A stretch of DNA of 64,000 nucleotides from Luteolibacter flavescens (GTDB lineage: Bacteria > Verrucomicrobiota > Verrucomicrobiia > Verrucomicrobiales > Akkermansiaceae). Shown piece after piece: positions 27,040 through 35,140 of this stretch. A model generated the notes under the pieces. The model saw only the letters and a list, made by a program, of their open reading frames with translations, made no database searches and was not told the DNA's origin. Position 1 is the stretch's first letter, and the number at the start of each line of letters is the position of its first letter. The stretch spans positions 124,001-188,000 of the forward strand of contig NZ_JAPDDS010000003.1 in NCBI RefSeq assembly GCF_025950085.1, in the 5' to 3' direction. A program made the translations under genes and the position numbers.

Positions 27040-27738
27040 TTAGACGGAGGCGCGGCGACGGCGTGCGAAGAAAGGAACCGCTGCGAATGCGAGGAGCAGC
27101 GAGGAAGGCTCGGGGATCACCTGGGTGAACGCGTTCGCGACATCGATCTGCGAAGCGGAGACCGAGGTGTGGATCGAGATGGGAGCGTTCAGCGTGATCG
27201 AGGTGATGGTGTCGTCGATCGAGGAGAGGTTCCACTGCCACGCGAAGGCCGTGTAGGTGATCGGCTCGGCACCGTAGTTGTAACGTCCCTCCGAAAACCC
27301 GGAACTGAAGGCGACCGGCTGCAGGATCTGGCTGCCGGCAGAGGTCATCACCGTCAGCGTCGGGCCATCATTATAAGGCCACGCGAGATCCGGATTGGGC
27401 GAGGCTTCGATCTGCCACAGCACGCTCTCGATATCGAAGCTCGCTGACTGGGTGCCGGTGACGCTGTAACCGTTCGCCGCCAGGCTGTAGAAGCCGAAGC
27501 TTCCCTGGAACGCCGTGTTTGAGTGAGCAATCGTGCCATCCCCCGAGGTCGGCGTCAGGCTGAAGTTGGCTCCCGAAAGGTCGTTCCACGTCGTGGTCAC
27601 CTGCTGGGTTCCACCGAGATTGAAGCTTCCGAGCAGGACGGCCGCTTGTGCAGTCGCCCCGGTCAAAAGGATGGCAAGCGATGAGATCGCGAGAAGAGAA
27701 GGGCGATGGAGGTTACAGGCTGGGCGGCAAATTTGCAT
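27040..27738 (-). CDS. PEP-CTERM sorted protein, first gene of the receptor operon
   Basis: 232 residues from the ATG at 27738; a GTG at 27795 would add 19 residues before the signal peptide. The signal peptide is MQICRPACNLHRPSLLAISS onward to about residue 32. The mature domain is beta-rich and Ser/Thr-rich. It ends with IPEPSSLLLAFAAVPFF and RRRRASV, a PEP-CTERM signal. It leads a four-gene operon with DUF6607, the TonB receptor and the DNRLRE-like protein. A sorted surface protein in a receptor operon is uncommon and could present a ligand to the receptor. That role is speculative. Confidence 0.85.
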   Translation of the reverse strand: MQICRPACNLHRPSLLAISSLAILLTGATAQAAVLLGSFNLGGTQQVTTTWNDLSGANFSLTPTSGDGTIAHSNTAFQGSFGFYSLAANGYSVTGTQSASFDIESVLWQIEASPNPDLAWPYNDGPTLTVMTSAGSQILQPVAFSSGFSEGRYNYGAEPITYTAFAWQWNLSSIDDTITSITLNAPISIHTSVSASQIDVANAFTQVIPEPSSLLLAFAAVPFFARRRRASV

Positions 27739-27818
27739 GTCGAGTCGGCTGAAGAACGCGCAGACCTTCGTCCCCTCCCCCCTCTCCGTGCTCACGGCAT
27801 TTTGCTATTTGCTGGCGG

Positions 27819-27922
27819 AAAATTGCTCTTGAAGGCGTTTAAAAGCAATTTAACGCCAAGATGGGTCGATTAATCGCCAAATCGAAACCTTCTTCTTGAG
27901 ACTCATTCGCAATTGATTTGAG
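27819..27922. promoter_or_regulatory. Divergent control region between the receptor operon and the AraC gene
   Basis: This AT-rich stretch holds AAATTGCT (27820-27827) and its exact inverse AGCAATTT (27844-27851), interlocked with GGCGTT (27834-27839) and its inverse AACGCC (27852-27857). TTGAG occurs at 27896 and again at 27918, about two helical turns apart, as in AraC-type half-sites. It is the only place where both divergent genes can be controlled. Exact promoters are not identified. Confidence 0.45.
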
Positions 27923-27942
27923 TTGGCCGCGTTTCCCGACTG

Positions 27943-28800
27943 ATGGCCGCCATTTTCCACCCCATTCTCCTTCACGAAGCACCCGGCGTGGAGATCAAGG
28001 GCGTGGACGCCGAAGTCGTCCAAGCAGCCGACTGGAGCAGCCTGCTGAAGCCGGGAATGGGGCATTTGGTGCTGAATCTCAATGGCCACGGCGTCATCCT
28101 CGGCCGCCAAGCCCGCCTCGGCATCGTACCCGGAACCGTCTCCCTGCTTCGGACCTCGGCGGACGAGATGATCCACGCCAGCCGCCTGGCGGGAGATGGC
28201 CGCCACCGCTTCGTCATCCTGTCAGCGAACCAAGCATGGCTGATGGCGAACTTCGGCGATGCCAGTGTGGCCATGCATCCGGTCTTCCGCGAACCCTCCC
28301 TGCCCAGCGCATCGAATGCCGCTTACTTGCGCTCGATGACCCTCGCGGAGCGCGATCTCTGTGAGTCACTCCTCCAGCCACCGGTCCCGCGCGCGCTGCG
28401 TCCTGCGTGGTTCCGCGGCAAGATGCTGGAGTGCTTCAGCCTCTTCGGCAGCGCACCGAAGGACAGCAATCCCTCGACCGATCCGCTGCGCCAGCGCATC
28501 GATGCGGCAACCCTGTGGCTGCGCGAGAACTTCCGCGATGACCTCGACCTGCTCGCCGTGGCGAAACACGTCGGCTGCGCACCCCACTACCTGAGCCGAC
28601 TTTTCAAGCAACACAGCGGCAAGACGCTCAGCCAGAAGCTCCGCGAAATCCGCATCGACCGCGCCGCCACCCTGCTCCGCGACGGCAGCAGCAATGTCAC
28701 CGAAGCTGCATTCGAGGTCGGCTACAATAGCCTGAGCCATTTCACGAAAGCCTTCGTCGCCGAGAAAGGCGTCCGCCCGTCCGACTGGCGCGCGGGCTGA
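27943..28800 (+). CDS. AraC-family transcriptional regulator
   Basis: 285 residues. The C-terminal 100 residues hold the double helix-turn-helix: LDLLAVAKHVGCAPHYLSRL and then RAATLLRDGSSNVTEAAFEV followed by GYNSLSHFTKAFVAEKG, ending in RPSDWR. The N-terminal 170 residues are a non-enzymatic sensor domain I cannot assign. It is divergently transcribed from the PEP-CTERM/DUF6607/TonB receptor operon and probably controls it, as PchR-like AraC regulators do for siderophore uptake. The inducer is unknown. Confidence 0.9.
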   Translation: MAAIFHPILLHEAPGVEIKGVDAEVVQAADWSSLLKPGMGHLVLNLNGHGVILGRQARLGIVPGTVSLLRTSADEMIHASRLAGDGRHRFVILSANQAWLMANFGDASVAMHPVFREPSLPSASNAAYLRSMTLAERDLCESLLQPPVPRALRPAWFRGKMLECFSLFGSAPKDSNPSTDPLRQRIDAATLWLRENFRDDLDLLAVAKHVGCAPHYLSRLFKQHSGKTLSQKLREIRIDRAATLLRDGSSNVTEAAFEVGYNSLSHFTKAFVAEKGVRPSDWRAG

Positions 28801-28885
28801 TCTCGCTACACCTTTCCTCCGTCATGGAGTCAGCCCCCATGGCAGGCCGACGACACGATGCCGCGGCCACTTTCACGAGCGCCGA

Positions 28886-29560
28886 TCAAGGCTTTGCCAC
28901 CACCCACGTCAGCGAGGCATTGTGACTCGCTACGGAGTAAGGCTGGCCATTGGCAAAGCCGGGGACTTCCTCGCTGTAGCCGGGAACGGTGAGCACCCAG
29001 CGACCGGTATCATTCGTGGTGAATTTCACGATGCCTTCGGCGTCGGTCTTGAGCGGCGTGTGGCTGCCATCCGGCGCATTCAGGCGCGCCTTCGTGTCCG
29101 GCAGCGGCTTGCCGCGGAAATAGACGCGCGCCTCGCCGGGCTTGCCGGTCGGCACGATATCCAGCGTCAGCGAGGGTTGACCGGCGACCTTGTCCCCGCC
29201 CTCCGGCAGCCAGCGACTGTAGAAAATCGGACGACGCGGAGCTCCGCCACCGAAGGACATCACCGGGAAGGCCGTCTCCATCACCAGCGTCTGGTCCGGC
29301 TTCGTGCCTCCCAGCGTGTAGTGATCCGCCTTCTTTTGCGATTCCAGCAGCTTCGCCTCCTCGCCCACGGGCAGGATGACGGCGGCAGGAATCTCGAGCG
29401 CGTCGAGGTGACCCGGTGACTTCTCCACCTCACCGTCCAATTCGCCGAAGCGAACGACCAGCGCCCCATCCGGCCCCGGCTCCACCCACACGGAGTGAGC
29501 GAGGGCCGAGGACGCAAGCACGAGGCAGGCGATGATGCCTGAGCGAAGGGATCTTTTCAT
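28886..29560 (-). CDS. DUF4198-type periplasmic metal-uptake-associated protein
   Basis: 224 residues. A signal peptide at about 1-21 ends at LAH, so the mature protein begins HSVWVEPG; an N-terminal histidine is a known metal ligand in this family. The body is an immunoglobulin-like fold with ARVYFRGKPLPDTKARLNAP and DAEGIVKFTTNDTGRWVL. DUF4198 proteins accompany TonB-dependent or ABC uptake of nickel, cobalt or haem. It lies 28 bases downstream of the Cys-rich gene at 29589, in the same direction. Confidence 0.75.
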   Translation of the reverse strand: MKRSLRSGIIACLVLASSALAHSVWVEPGPDGALVVRFGELDGEVEKSPGHLDALEIPAAVILPVGEEAKLLESQKKADHYTLGGTKPDQTLVMETAFPVMSFGGGAPRRPIFYSRWLPEGGDKVAGQPSLTLDIVPTGKPGEARVYFRGKPLPDTKARLNAPDGSHTPLKTDAEGIVKFTTNDTGRWVLTVPGYSEEVPGFANGQPYSVASHNASLTWVVAKP

Positions 29561-29588
29561 GGATCAGCCGGGATCGCTTTTGGAAAAA

Positions 29589-30098
29589 TCAGGCCTCCTT
29601 CTTGAGCTGCGGCAGCACACCGGCGTCGATGGCTTTCTTCGCAGCCTTCTCCGGATCCTTTTCCCAGGTCGCCTTCGCCTTGTCGTTGAAGAAATACACC
29701 TTCTGGCCCTGATACTCGACGAACGGGCTGGAGGGCGAGACGAGGGACTTCGTGTGGATCGCGCAGTAGCGCTGTGGCAGCAGCTCGATGGTGTCGAGGC
29801 CGAGTTCCTTTTCCTTGCCCTTGAATTGCGGGAGCAGGCCAAGCTCGGTGGCCACCTTCACATAGTAGGCAGCGGCCTTCTCGTCGGCTTTCCAGAGGCG
29901 CTCGCACTTGCCGCAGCAGAGGGCGACTGGCGTGCCCTTGAAGTCCACCAGGCTGTCTTCCTCCACGTCGTCCTCCGTCATCATCGGGCACTTGGTGTTT
30001 TTCGCAGCGGCATCATCCGCGTGGGAAATGCCGGAGGAAAGGAATGATACGGCGACGATGGCGGCGCGGATCGGCAGGGAAAGGACGCGGGAGATCAT
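29589..30098 (-). CDS. Exported Cys-rich metal-site (TRASH/YHS-like) protein
   Basis: 169 residues from the ATG at 30098, with a signal peptide at about 1-27; the long upstream frame to 30179 adds 27 unlike residues. The mature start has KCPMM followed by FKGTPVALCCGKCERLW, a CxC/CCxxC arrangement resembling a TRASH or YHS metal-binding domain. A second similar unit follows, with RYCAIHTK and a YQGQKVYFFNDKAKATW repeat, so the domain is duplicated with fewer cysteines. Such proteins may carry copper or another soft metal. It precedes the DUF4198 gene and is probably cotranscribed. Confidence 0.7.
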   Translation of the reverse strand: MISRVLSLPIRAAIVAVSFLSSGISHADDAAAKNTKCPMMTEDDVEEDSLVDFKGTPVALCCGKCERLWKADEKAAAYYVKVATELGLLPQFKGKEKELGLDTIELLPQRYCAIHTKSLVSPSSPFVEYQGQKVYFFNDKAKATWEKDPEKAAKKAIDAGVLPQLKKEA

Positions 30099-30182
30099 GA
30101 TGAAGTGGCGGACATCGTAGCACGGCCCGCGCGTTTTGTTCCCGGTCGCTTGCCAATTTTTGGCGCTAGGTTGCCACACGCC

Positions 30183-31316
30183 TCACTTCACCGGCGGGTG
30201 CAGGTAGGCCCCGCAGCTCTCCCGCACCACCAGCCGCGGCGTGAGCATCACCGTCCGCGGCGGCAGCGTGGGATCCGCCAGCCGATCCCGCAACGCATGG
30301 AAAGCCGTGACCGCGATGTCCCGGCACGGCTGCTCCATCGTGGTGAGTGGCACCGTTAGCAGGTTCGCGAAGCGCACGTCATCGAAGCCGACCACCCGCA
30401 GGTCGTCCGGGACTTTCATGCCGAGACGATTCAGCGACTGTAGCAGCAGCGCCGCGATGTGATCGCTGGTGCAGAGCAGTGCATCGTACTGGCGACCCTG
30501 CGTGATGGAGCGGACGAATTTCAGGTCGCCCGGGTCACCCGCGTGGACGAATTTCCGCGGCACCTCGAGGCCATGCGTTTGCATGGCGATCCGCGCGCCA
30601 GCGATGCGGGCCTCGACGGTCGATGCGGTCAGTGGCTTCACCACATACGCCAGCCTCCGCAGCCCGAGCTTGATCAGGTGCTCGGCGAGCTGATAGCCCC
30701 CGGAGAAATTGTCCACGCCGATGAGGTCGAAAGGACTGCGCGCGGGGAAGGCACCGAGATCGCGGTCGAGCAGCACCACCGGGATACCCGCCTGGCGGAG
30801 CTTCGAGGCGATGCGGCGATTCGACGCCTCGCGGTCTGCCTGATGCTCGAAGGGGACAAAGAAGACACCCGCCACTTCCTGCTCGATGAAACGGTCGCAC
30901 AGGTCCTCCGCCTCCTGCACGGTCATCTTCGCCTCGCTGACCGGCGAAGCCTTCGCGCCCCACCAGAAACCGAAGTCATGCACCCGCGCCAAGCTGGCAA
31001 GTTCGCCGCAGATCGACTCGAAGATCTCCGTCTGCCTCAGGTTCGGCACGATCATCCCGATCTGCAATCCACCGAGCCGCTTGGCCGAATGGCCCTCCTT
31101 TCCGGCGGAGACATAAGTACCGGATCCCGGGCGACGCTCGATCAGCCCCTCGTCCTGCAGGGCACGCAGCGCGTGGCTGATGGTAGGCCTCGAAACGCCG
31201 AAGCGCTTCACCAGTTGGGTCTCGCTGGGGAGGCGGGTGCCGGGCCGGAATTTGCCGGCGAGGATTTCCGTGGTGAGCTCGCGGGAGATCACCTGATGCT
31301 TGGGAGAGCTGTCCAT
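30183..31316 (-). CDS. GntR-LacI (AraR-type) sugar-responsive repressor
   Basis: 377 residues from the ATG at 31316; the frame extends upstream to 31421 without homology. Residues about 7-75 are a GntR winged helix (RPGTRLPSETQLVKRFGVSR, then ALRALQDEGLIERRPGSGTY). Residues about 85-370 are a LacI-type periplasmic-binding-protein-like sugar domain with VVGFDDVRFANLLTVPLTT. This architecture is that of Bacillus AraR. It is divergent from the sugar porter and GH32 genes and probably represses them until a sugar binds. Confidence 0.88.
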   Translation of the reverse strand: MDSSPKHQVISRELTTEILAGKFRPGTRLPSETQLVKRFGVSRPTISHALRALQDEGLIERRPGSGTYVSAGKEGHSAKRLGGLQIGMIVPNLRQTEIFESICGELASLARVHDFGFWWGAKASPVSEAKMTVQEAEDLCDRFIEQEVAGVFFVPFEHQADREASNRRIASKLRQAGIPVVLLDRDLGAFPARSPFDLIGVDNFSGGYQLAEHLIKLGLRRLAYVVKPLTASTVEARIAGARIAMQTHGLEVPRKFVHAGDPGDLKFVRSITQGRQYDALLCTSDHIAALLLQSLNRLGMKVPDDLRVVGFDDVRFANLLTVPLTTMEQPCRDIAVTAFHALRDRLADPTLPPRTVMLTPRLVVRESCGAYLHPPVK

Positions 31317-31428
31317 TGCACGGGAGGCGGACCTAGCCGCCTTTGAATCAGACCTGTCAGCTTTTCGCCGGGCTGTCAAATCAACTGCTACCTTCCCCGG
31401 TGAAATCCGGGAGGGTGTCACTCAACCC

Positions 31429-32814
31429 ATGAACGTATCCGCAGCATCACCTGCCCAGGACGCCGGACCACCGGCGAAGCTCACCCCCGCCCTGCTCGGG
31501 GCCACGCTCGTCGGCGCGCTGGGCGGTCTGCTCTTCGGCTTCGACACCGCCGTGATCTCGGGATGCCAGGATCAATTGAAGGCCGTCTTCGATCTCTCGC
31601 CAAACGAGCAGGGCTTCATGACCGCGTCGGCATTGATCGGTGCCGCCATCGGCTCGCTCGCCGCGGCGAAGCCCGGTGACCTCTACGGACGCCGTGATTG
31701 CCTGAAGATCGCCGCCGCCTTCTACCTGCTGTGCGCCATCGGTTGCGCCTTCGCATCGGGCCTGTGGCTCATCGTCCTCGCCCGCATCCTGGGGGGCATC
31801 GCCGTCGGCGCGACCTCGGTGCTGTGCCCGATGTATCTGGCGGAGATCGCACCGGCATCGTGGCGCGGTCGCTTGGTCGCCTGCTTCCAGGTGAATATCG
31901 TGCTCGGCGTCCTGGTCGCCTACCTGACAAACTACCTCATCGGGTCGCTCGATCTCGGCGCGACCGAGTGGCGATGGAAGCTCGGCGTGCAGGCCCTTCC
32001 CTCACTGCTCTTCCTCGTGATGCTGTTCTTCATCCCGCGCAGCCCGCGCTGGCTGGTGATGAAAGGCGAGACGCAGGAAGCCGCCGACGTCCTGGAGAAA
32101 ATCGGCGTGCAGGACGTGCCCAGTGAACTCGGCTCGATCCGCCAGTCCGTGCATGCCGATGGCAAGGTCGGCTCGGCACCGCTCTTCGGCGGCGGGTTCG
32201 CGAAGCCCATCTTTCTCGCCGTGGCTGTGGCGATGTTCAACCAGCTCGGCGGCATCAATGCGCTCTGGTACTACGCCGACACGATCTTCGCGATGGCGGG
32301 CTACAGCAAGGACTCCAGCGCGATGCAGTCGGTGATGCTAGGCGCGATGAATTTCGCCGCGACGCTCTTCGGCATGGCGATCATCGACAAGGTCGGGCGC
32401 AAGCCGCTGCTGATGTGGGGCACCATCGGGTGTGGCATCAGCCTGGCACTCGTCGCGTGGATCTTCAGCGGCACCGCGCACCGCGAATGGCTTGTCTGGC
32501 TCTTCGGCGGCTTCGTCGTCTGCCATGCCTTCGGCCAGGGTGCGGTCATCTGGGTCTTCATCAGCGAGATCTTTCCCACCGAGGTGCGGAGCAAGGGGCA
32601 GACGCTCGGCAGCTTCACGCATTGGTTCATGGCCATGCTCATCTCGTGGACCTTCCCGCTGGTCGCAAAGGACGTGGGACAAGCGGGTGCAGGCCTGCCC
32701 TTTGCCTTCTTCGCGGCGATGATGATTCTCCAGATCATCGTGGTCGGATTCTTCTTCCCGGAAACGAAGCGCGTCTCGCTGGAGGACATGAGCCGGAAGA
32801 TCAAATCGAACTGA
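31429..32814 (+). CDS. Sugar porter (MFS) family transporter
   Basis: 461 residues, twelve transmembrane helices. The start is the ATG at 31429. Sugar porter signatures are complete: GGLLFGFDTAVISG, DLYGRRDCLK, PRSPRWLV, NQLGGINALWYYADTIF, DKVGRKPLL, PTEVRSKGQTLGS and the closing PETKRVSLEDM. It is a XylE/GalP-like proton-sugar symporter in the inner membrane. Its neighbours (GntR-LacI regulator and GH32) suggest fructose, glucose or sucrose as substrate. The next gene begins three bases after its stop. Confidence 0.93.
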   Translation: MNVSAASPAQDAGPPAKLTPALLGATLVGALGGLLFGFDTAVISGCQDQLKAVFDLSPNEQGFMTASALIGAAIGSLAAAKPGDLYGRRDCLKIAAAFYLLCAIGCAFASGLWLIVLARILGGIAVGATSVLCPMYLAEIAPASWRGRLVACFQVNIVLGVLVAYLTNYLIGSLDLGATEWRWKLGVQALPSLLFLVMLFFIPRSPRWLVMKGETQEAADVLEKIGVQDVPSELGSIRQSVHADGKVGSAPLFGGGFAKPIFLAVAVAMFNQLGGINALWYYADTIFAMAGYSKDSSAMQSVMLGAMNFAATLFGMAIIDKVGRKPLLMWGTIGCGISLALVAWIFSGTAHREWLVWLFGGFVVCHAFGQGAVIWVFISEIFPTEVRSKGQTLGSFTHWFMAMLISWTFPLVAKDVGQAGAGLPFAFFAAMMILQIIVVGFFFPETKRVSLEDMSRKIKSN

Positions 32815-32817
32815 ATC

Positions 32818-33279
32818 ATGGACGACTGGCAGACATTCACGGCACAGGTGATCCAAGGTCACCGCGTGGCCTCCGGCCTCAATGGCAACCCTCGCTTCCC
32901 GGGTGGCACGCTGCGGATGCAGGCACCTTTTTTCCGAGAGCTCGGCATCGATCTCGCGGACTATCATCCCGGCACCATCAATATCAGCATCGCGCCCCAC
33001 CGCTATCGCACGGGGATAGCCCGCCACACCTTCCGCGATGTGAAGTGGCATCCGACCGAGCCCGCGGAGGACTTCTCCTTCTTCGACGTCCGGCTCGTGC
33101 GGCCTGACGCACCGCCGCTCGCGGGCTTCATCTACTACCCGCATCCCGACACGAAGCCGACGCATTTCCAACAACCTGATGTACTCGAGCTCCTGCTGCC
33201 GTTTGTGGAAGGCATGCACTACGGCATGGAGCTCGCGCTGGAGGCACCGGCCAGCCAGATCACGATCGAATCGCTCTAA
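32818..33279 (+). CDS. Small protein resembling CTP-dependent riboflavin kinases
   Basis: 153 residues. The pattern VASGLNGNPRFPGGTLRMQ then FFRELGIDLADYHPGTINIS resembles the archaeal CTP-dependent riboflavin kinase family (PF01982), which has a cradle-loop barrel and a conserved PGTLN-type motif. No signal peptide or membrane helix is visible, so it is cytoplasmic. It lies between the sugar porter (3-base gap) and a GH32 gene (31-base gap), where a riboflavin kinase is not expected. It might act on another substrate, such as a sugar. The similarity is from memory and weak. Confidence 0.5.
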   Translation: MDDWQTFTAQVIQGHRVASGLNGNPRFPGGTLRMQAPFFRELGIDLADYHPGTINISIAPHRYRTGIARHTFRDVKWHPTEPAEDFSFFDVRLVRPDAPPLAGFIYYPHPDTKPTHFQQPDVLELLLPFVEGMHYGMELALEAPASQITIESL

Positions 33280-33310
33280 CAGAAACCAAATCCCCGCCCC
33301 ATCGAAACTC

Positions 33311-35125
33311 ATGAAAGCCCGCTATTTCCTCGCCCCGCTCCTCACCCTTTCCGGCCACGCGGCCGGCATCGCCGGATTCACCGACTGGAAGAAGTCCGGC
33401 ACGGCCTTTGAGAAAAGCCCTGCGACAGGCGACCTGATCGAGACGTTGGAGATCCGCAATGCGCCGGACGGTCCCGTGGCGACCAGCGAGATCGATGGCG
33501 ATGGCCCGCGCGGCTTCCTCAGCTCGCCTGCATTCACCATCGACCGGAATTTCATCGCCTTCTCCATCTGCGGCGGCGACTATGAGAAGCACTGCTGCAT
33601 GAACCTGATCGTGGACGGGAAGATCGTCCGCAGCGCGACCGGCAGGAACCACGACCGCCTCACGCCCGCGAGCTGGGACGTCTCGGCATTCCGTGGAAAG
33701 GAGGCACGCATCGAGATCGTCGATCAGGCGAGCGGCCAATGGGGGCACATCAATGTCGCCGGACTCTCGCTGACGGACGCACCGGCCGCCTATCCCGTGG
33801 CGACCGAGCCGCTCTATCAGGAGGCCCTTCGCCCGCAGTTCCACTTCACCGCGCGCCAGTGGACGATGGACCGGCTGAATCCCGGCATGCGCCAGGAGGG
33901 CTGGATCAATGACCTCAACGGCCTGGTCTATCATGACGGCGAGTATCACCTCTTCGCCCAGCGTTGGCACAAGTGCTGGCTTCACGCCGTGAGCAAGGAC
34001 CTGATCCACTGGGAGGAACTCGAGCCCGCCTTCTGGGCGACGGAACTCGACGAGGGCGTGCAATCCGGCTCATGCGTGATCGACCACGACAACACGTCGG
34101 GCCTTTCCAACGAACCGAAGAACCCGCCCATGATCGCCTTCTGGTCCACGGTGGACAACCGCAGCCAGTGCATCTCCTACAGCCTCGACAAGGGCCGCAC
34201 CTGGACCATCCGCGACAAGGATCCCGTGCTGGTCTTCCCCGAGCGCGACCCGAAGGTCTTCTGGTACGAGCCGGGCAAGCACTGGGTGATGTTCCTCTAC
34301 GGCAACGGGAAGTATCACGTCTTCACCTCGAAGAACCTGCTGGAATGGAAGGACGAGAAGAACCCGATCGACCACAGCTACGAGTGCCCTGACTTCTTCG
34401 AACTCGCGGTCGAGGGCAGCCCCTCCAAGAAGAAGTGGGTGCTGGTGCAGGCGGACGGCAAGTATTCCATCGGCAGCTTCGACGGCGTGAAATTCACTCC
34501 CGAATCCGACAGGATCGCCGCCGACATCCACGACCATACCTTCTACGCCACGCAGAGCTGGAACAACATGGAGCGCAGCGACGGCCGGCGCATTCAGACC
34601 GCGTGGATGCGCGGCAGCAATTTCCCCGGCATGCCCTTCAACCAGCAAATCAGCTTCCCGTGCGAACTGACGCTGCACGACACCCCCGTCGGCCTGCGTG
34701 TCTTCCGCAAGCCGATCCGCGAGATCGAGAAGCTCCACGCTTCCGAAAAGACAGCGAAGGACGTGAAGCTCGCGAGCGGCGAAACGAAGGAGCTGGCAGC
34801 TTCCGGGGATTTGTTCCGGATCAAGGCGGAAGTGGATCTGCCGGAAGGCTCGCGCCTGAAATTCCTGCTGCGCGGCGTGCCCCTGGTGATCTCCGGGAAG
34901 TCGATCCAGGTCGGCGAAACGCGCGGCGAAGCCATCGGCACGGTGAAGAACATCGAGATCCTGCTGGACCGCGGATCGCTGGAAGCCTTCGTGAATGACG
35001 GCGAGATTTCCTCGACGAACTTCGTGCTGCCAAATGTGGACGGCCTCTCCGTGACTGCGGAAGGTGGACCCGCCACGATCCACAGCATCTCGGTCTATCC
35101 GCTCAAGTCGATCTGGCAGAAGTGA
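33311..35125 (+). CDS. Secreted GH32 fructan/sucrose hydrolase with an extra N-terminal domain
   Basis: 604 residues from the ATG at 33311. A signal peptide spans about 1-17. Residues about 20-150 are an extra jelly-roll-like domain. The five-bladed propeller follows: nucleophile D201 in WINDLNG (the usual WMNDPNG is altered to I and L), transition-state D313 in ERDPKVFW, and acid/base E358 in YECPD. A C-terminal beta-sandwich starts near 470. GH32 enzymes release fructose from sucrose, levan or inulin. It belongs to the regulator-porter-GH32 locus. Confidence 0.9.
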   Translation: MKARYFLAPLLTLSGHAAGIAGFTDWKKSGTAFEKSPATGDLIETLEIRNAPDGPVATSEIDGDGPRGFLSSPAFTIDRNFIAFSICGGDYEKHCCMNLIVDGKIVRSATGRNHDRLTPASWDVSAFRGKEARIEIVDQASGQWGHINVAGLSLTDAPAAYPVATEPLYQEALRPQFHFTARQWTMDRLNPGMRQEGWINDLNGLVYHDGEYHLFAQRWHKCWLHAVSKDLIHWEELEPAFWATELDEGVQSGSCVIDHDNTSGLSNEPKNPPMIAFWSTVDNRSQCISYSLDKGRTWTIRDKDPVLVFPERDPKVFWYEPGKHWVMFLYGNGKYHVFTSKNLLEWKDEKNPIDHSYECPDFFELAVEGSPSKKKWVLVQADGKYSIGSFDGVKFTPESDRIAADIHDHTFYATQSWNNMERSDGRRIQTAWMRGSNFPGMPFNQQISFPCELTLHDTPVGLRVFRKPIREIEKLHASEKTAKDVKLASGETKELAASGDLFRIKAEVDLPEGSRLKFLLRGVPLVISGKSIQVGETRGEAIGTVKNIEILLDRGSLEAFVNDGEISSTNFVLPNVDGLSVTAEGGPATIHSISVYPLKSIWQK

Positions 35126-35140
35126 GCGGGGCGGCCGCGA

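Noticed and set aside
30459-31346. 295-residue plus-strand frame opposite the GntR-LacI regulator
   Set aside because: The minus-strand protein has complete wHTH and sugar-binding domains; this frame is a shadow.
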